DNA from: Roseateles sp.
GTDB taxonomy: Bacteria > Pseudomonadota > Gammaproteobacteria > Burkholderiales > Burkholderiaceae
NCBI GenBank assembly: GCA_019232985.1
Contig: JAFAMW010000045.1
Span: 1-7,393, forward strand
DNA: 7,393 bases
Direction: 5' to 3'
The position numbers and the translations under genes were made by a program. Below are positions 7,386 to 7,393 of this stretch, one piece after another. The notes below the pieces were generated by a model that made no database searches, was not told where the DNA came from, and was given only the letters and a program-made list of their open reading frames with translations. The stretch's first letter is position 1, and each line of letters begins with the position of its first letter.

Positions 7386-7393
7386 CCAAATAA

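Larger units (their letters stand above)
7078..7393. other. Gene-free right end filled with inverted repeats
   Basis: 316 nt after ndh with no convincing coding frame on either strand. From about 7117 to 7370 it is an almost continuous series of complementary segments, listed as separate entries. It does not contain a tRNA, a CRISPR repeat, or a recognisable integron attC core (GTTRRRY). Whether it is an RNA gene, a mobile-element end or the leader of a gene beyond base 7393 cannot be told from this window. Confidence 0.6.

Noticed and set aside
7078..7393. Integron attC site, tRNA or CRISPR array in the right-end repeats
   Set aside because: No GTTRRRY core, no cloverleaf with a T-loop GTTCRA, and no regularly spaced identical direct repeats with unique spacers.

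Overview
The window reads as a chromosomal segment of a GC-rich betaproteobacterium, most likely Burkholderiales. The basis is recall of family sequences (S12 beginning [13 protein letters not shown], a 156-residue S7, a 700-residue EF-G) together with strong G/C preference at third codon positions. No database search was possible, so the order-level placement is an inference.

Left part, minus strand (1-3657): a canonical str operon, transcribed right to left as rpsL (S12), rpsG (S7), fusA (EF-G) and tuf (EF-Tu; only the first 67 codons are inside the window). A sigma70-like promoter (TTGTGG, 18 nt, TACAAT) lies about 110-140 nt upstream of rpsL. The intercistronic gaps of 173, 69 and 122 nt each hold inverted repeats. 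The strongest is a 10-bp perfect stem between fusA and tuf.

Middle (3658-4219): a divergent 146-aa PIN-domain protein of the 'putative toxin-antitoxin toxin component' type, with no visible antitoxin. It shares a roughly 180-bp upstream region with the str operon. That region also contains a 10-bp inverted repeat that brackets the str promoter.

Right part, plus strand (4220-7077): a LysP-like amino-acid permease of the AAT/APC type (494 aa), then after 80 nt a type II NADH:quinone oxidoreductase (NDH-2, 430 aa). Both are intact. They may be co-transcribed, but nothing seen ties their functions together.

Right end (7078-7393): about 316 nt with no convincing gene, filled with successive and partly competing inverted repeats. 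Nothing else in the window is as hard to explain. It could be a structured RNA, a mobile-element end or a terminator/recombination region. What lies beyond base 7393 would decide between these. I found no tRNA, rRNA, CRISPR array or complete mobile element.
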